A stretch of 64,000 bases of DNA from VRUE01 sp963730315 (lineage in GTDB: Bacteria; Actinomycetota; Thermoleophilia; Solirubrobacterales; 70-9): positions 124,001 through 188,000 of the forward strand of contig CAVSRD010000006.1 of assembly GCA_963730315.1 (NCBI GenBank), written 5' to 3'. How positions within the stretch are numbered: the first letter of the stretch is position 1; each line of letters opens with the position of its first letter. Both the position numbers and the translations under genes were made by a program. The notes beneath the pieces were generated by a model. That model was not told where the DNA came from. It saw only the letters and a list, made by a program, of their open reading frames with translations, and did not search any database. This document shows, in pieces, positions 62,093 to 64,000 of the stretch.

Positions 62093-62987
62093 CCGCTCGG
62101 GCTCCGTGTGTCGCTTTCCTCTCGGTATGCGAGAACAAGGCGACACCGCCGCCGCGGGCGATTCGCCCTGCGACCCGCACCGCCTGCAGCGAGCTGCGGT
62201 CGTGGATCCGCAGCAGGTCGGCGCCGCCCCGCACCGCCAGCGCTACGGCCGCGACCGTCCCCCACTCCCGCTCGCCCGCGGGCAGGCGCGCCTCCCAAGA
62301 CCCGCCGAGCAGCGCGCCGACGAAGTCCTTGCGGGAGAGCGAGACGTACAGCGGCAGGCCCAGCGAGCGCAGCTCGGGCAACCTTCGCAGCAGCTCGAGG
62401 TTCTGCTCCACCGTCAGGTCGAAGTCCAGCCCGGGGTCGATCGCGATCTGCTCCACGTCCACCCCAAGTCCCGAGGCCACCTCGACTCTCCCCCCCAGCC
62501 AGGACTTCACGTGCTCGACCACGTCGTCGTATTCCCGCGCCGCCCGCTCGGCCCGCGGCGGCCCCTCGATGTGCACCAGCACGTACCCGCACCCCGTCTC
62601 GGCCAGCAGCTCGAACATCTCCTCCGACCCGCCGGAGACGTCGTTGATCGCAACCGCCCCGGCATCCAGAGCGCGCCGCGCCGCCTCGACCGAGAAGGTG
62701 TCCGCCGAAACCGGCACCCCGGCGTCCGCCAGCCCCTCGATCGCCGGGACCAGCGCGGCGACCTCATCCTCGGCAGGGACGACCGGCCCGCTCCGCGCTG
62801 CCACGGCGCCGACATCGAGCATGTCGAACCCTGCCTCGACCAGCCCCAACCCGTCGGCGATCGCCTGCTCGGGGGTCCCGCTGCGCGCCCCCTCGAACAT
62901 CGAGTCGGTCGTCACGTTGACGATGCCGACAGCCACCGGCAGCTCAAGGGAGAGCGTCCGGTCGGTCAGCCGCCAGCTTGAGGACAT
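62085..62987 (-). CDS. divergent dihydropteroate synthase-like protein
   Basis: ~300 residues from ATG 62987 (MSSSWRLTDRTLSLEL); ATG 63050 would add 21 residues not typical of the family. TIM-barrel order matches FolP: VGIVNVTTDSMFEGA (usually NVTPDSFSDGG), LDVGAVAARSGP (usually DIGGESTRPG), INDVSGG, IDPGLDFDLTVEQNLELL, VSLSRKDFVGALLG and LRIHDRSSLQAVRVA. Both active-site loops are altered: the loop-2 Thr-Arg-Pro block is AARSG. It may be a weak, specialised or substrate-switched DHPS paralogue. First of a tightly overlapping set with the helicase. Confidence 0.7.
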   Translation of the reverse strand: MSSSWRLTDRTLSLELPVAVGIVNVTTDSMFEGARSGTPEQAIADGLGLVEAGFDMLDVGAVAARSGPVVPAEDEVAALVPAIEGLADAGVPVSADTFSVEAARRALDAGAVAINDVSGGSEEMFELLAETGCGYVLVHIEGPPRAERAAREYDDVVEHVKSWLGGRVEVASGLGVDVEQIAIDPGLDFDLTVEQNLELLRRLPELRSLGLPLYVSLSRKDFVGALLGGSWEARLPAGEREWGTVAAVALAVRGGADLLRIHDRSSLQAVRVAGRIARGGGVALFSHTERKATHGARADG

Positions 62988-63074
62988 CGGATCGCGCTTC
63001 GCTCGCTCGCGAAGGGTCAGATTTCGACGCGTCGCTCGCTCCGCGCTCATGCCGGCTACCGTAGCGACCGCACC

Positions 63075-63890
63075 ATGGCCCTGCGATGCGTCTACACCGA
63101 CCTCGACGGCACCCTGCTCGGCCGGGGCAGCTCACTCTTCCGCGACGCCGAGGGCGGCTTCTCGCTCGCCCAAAGCCGTGGCCTCGAGGCCTGCCACCGG
63201 GCGGGGGTCGAGGTGGTGATCATGTCGGGCCGGCGCGAGCCGCAGGTCCGCGAGGCGGCCCGGCTGATGGGCCAGACCTCCTACATCTACGAGGCCGGCT
63301 GCGCCTACGCGATCGACGGCGAGACGACGCTGCTGACCGGCGACCTCGTCCCCGACGAGGAGGGCACGGTCTACGAGAAGATCGAGCGACACGGCATCCC
63401 GAAGCTGCTGTTCGAGCACTTCGAGGGGCGGCTCGAGTACCACGCGCCCTGGCACCACGGCCGCATCCTCTCCCACCTCTTCCGCGGCAAGGTCGACGTG
63501 GAGGCGGCGAACGAGCTGCTCGGCGCCGCGGGACACGATGACCTGCGCCTGCTCGACAACGGCGCGATCGGCCGCGAGATGCCCGCGATCGACGGACCGA
63601 CCCACGCCTACCACCTGGTGCCGAGGATGGTCAGCAAGGCGAACGCGGTCGCCGCCCACGCTCGGGCCCGTGGCTACGACGCGGCCGGGTGCATCGCGGT
63701 CGGCGACTCGGTCGAGGACCTCGAGGTCGCCGCCGCGGTCGATCGCTTCTTCGTCGTCGCCAACGGCCCCCAACGCGATCCCGGCCTGCGCTCCGCGCTC
63801 GCCGCCTGGGACAACGCGACGGTGACCGAAGGGGCGATGGGCGACGGCTTCTACGAGGCGGTCGTCTCGACGCTGATCGAGGGTCGCTGA
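63075..63890 (+). CDS. HAD-superfamily phosphatase (Cof/MPGP-like)
   Basis: 271 residues. Motif I VYTDLDGTLLG (nucleophile Asp and acid Asp), motif II VVIMSGRREPQV, the C2-type cap in the middle, Lys motif MVSKANAVAAH, and motif IV VGDSVEDLEVAAAVD. The EAGCAYAIDG segment and size resemble Cof-type and mannosyl-3-phosphoglycerate/trehalose phosphatase relatives. A sugar phosphate substrate is likely but unproven. Divergent from the DHPS-like gene. Confidence 0.85.
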   Translation: MALRCVYTDLDGTLLGRGSSLFRDAEGGFSLAQSRGLEACHRAGVEVVIMSGRREPQVREAARLMGQTSYIYEAGCAYAIDGETTLLTGDLVPDEEGTVYEKIERHGIPKLLFEHFEGRLEYHAPWHHGRILSHLFRGKVDVEAANELLGAAGHDDLRLLDNGAIGREMPAIDGPTHAYHLVPRMVSKANAVAAHARARGYDAAGCIAVGDSVEDLEVAAAVDRFFVVANGPQRDPGLRSALAAWDNATVTEGAMGDGFYEAVVSTLIEGR

Positions 63891-64000
63891 CCGGCTCCCA
63901 GCGCGGCGCCGTAGTAGGAGCCGATCACCAACGCCGCGGCCCTAGCAGGACGCCGGTGACGACTGGCCCCGTGGGCCTCCGGTAGACGGCGTTGGCCCCG
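63891..64000. other. window end, no confident gene
   Basis: 110 bp after the HAD stop. On the minus strand a short open stretch (AVYRRPTGPVVTGVLLG then a TGA near 63930) could be the 3' end of a gene entering from beyond base 64000, but it is too short to assign. Confidence 0.3.

Noticed and set aside
63891..64000. Possible 3' end of a minus-strand gene
   Set aside because: Too short and without a recognisable motif to call a CDS.

Overview
The window reads as a chromosomal segment of a very GC-rich actinobacterium, most likely class Thermoleophilia (Solirubrobacterales-like). This is inferred from gene style rather than from an rRNA. Supporting signs are the strong GC bias, frequent GTG/TTG starts, stop/start overlaps of 1-4 nt, -10-like boxes only 7-10 nt before several starts (probable leaderless mRNAs), a fused PafBC regulator, a WS/DGAT acyltransferase, and a secreted NHL protein with a PASTA-like C-terminal segment. 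No rRNA, CRISPR array, IS element or phage gene was seen, and no stretch over 300 bp lacks a gene.

Region 1 (1-33.4 kb) is a cell-surface glycan island. It holds the dTDP-L-rhamnose genes rmlA-D-B-(C), several GT2/GT4/GT-C glycosyltransferases, a Wzt/Wzm-type ABC exporter whose ATPase carries a C-terminal cargo domain, SAM methyltransferases, sugar-nucleotide SDRs, two dolichyl-phosphate-mannose-synthase-like enzymes and a secreted glycoside hydrolase. Inside it lies a bimodular NRPS (A-T-C-A-T-TE) with its own phosphopantetheinyl transferase. The part from 8.7 to 27 kb has at least eleven single-base reading-frame breaks in otherwise well-conserved genes; they are either local sequence errors or real decay. 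Two tandem GT87-like genes share a nearly identical 339-bp 3' block.

Region 2 (33.4-45.7 kb) is mostly on the minus strand: a PPOX-fold protein, a secreted DUF1906 protein, a penicillin-acylase-type Ntn hydrolase, an MBL-fold hydrolase whose start codon sits inside a long hairpin, a fused PafBC regulator and a YhaM-like OB/HD nuclease. It ends with a fluoride operon, riboswitch-crcB-crcB-DUF190x3-catalase. Back-to-back with that operon is an arsenic operon, arsR-aquaglyceroporin-arsC (45.7-47.2 kb), with a palindromic operator overlapping the promoter.

Region 3 (47.2-64 kb) is mixed: a methyltransferase, WS/DGAT, a decayed fumarylacetoacetate-hydrolase gene, an alpha/beta hydrolase, two thioredoxin-fold proteins, secreted TolB-like and NHL beta-propellers, an acyltransferase-3 protein, and a pair consisting of a lone MshEN-coiled-coil protein and a GAF-degenerate-GGDEF protein. 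Then come tRNA-Phe(GAA), a GH15-like protein, an overlapping minus-strand set (divergent DHPS, DEAH helicase with a Cys-rich tail, LOG-like protein, tiny membrane ORF) and a HAD phosphatase. All family assignments come from reading motifs by eye; no database search was run.
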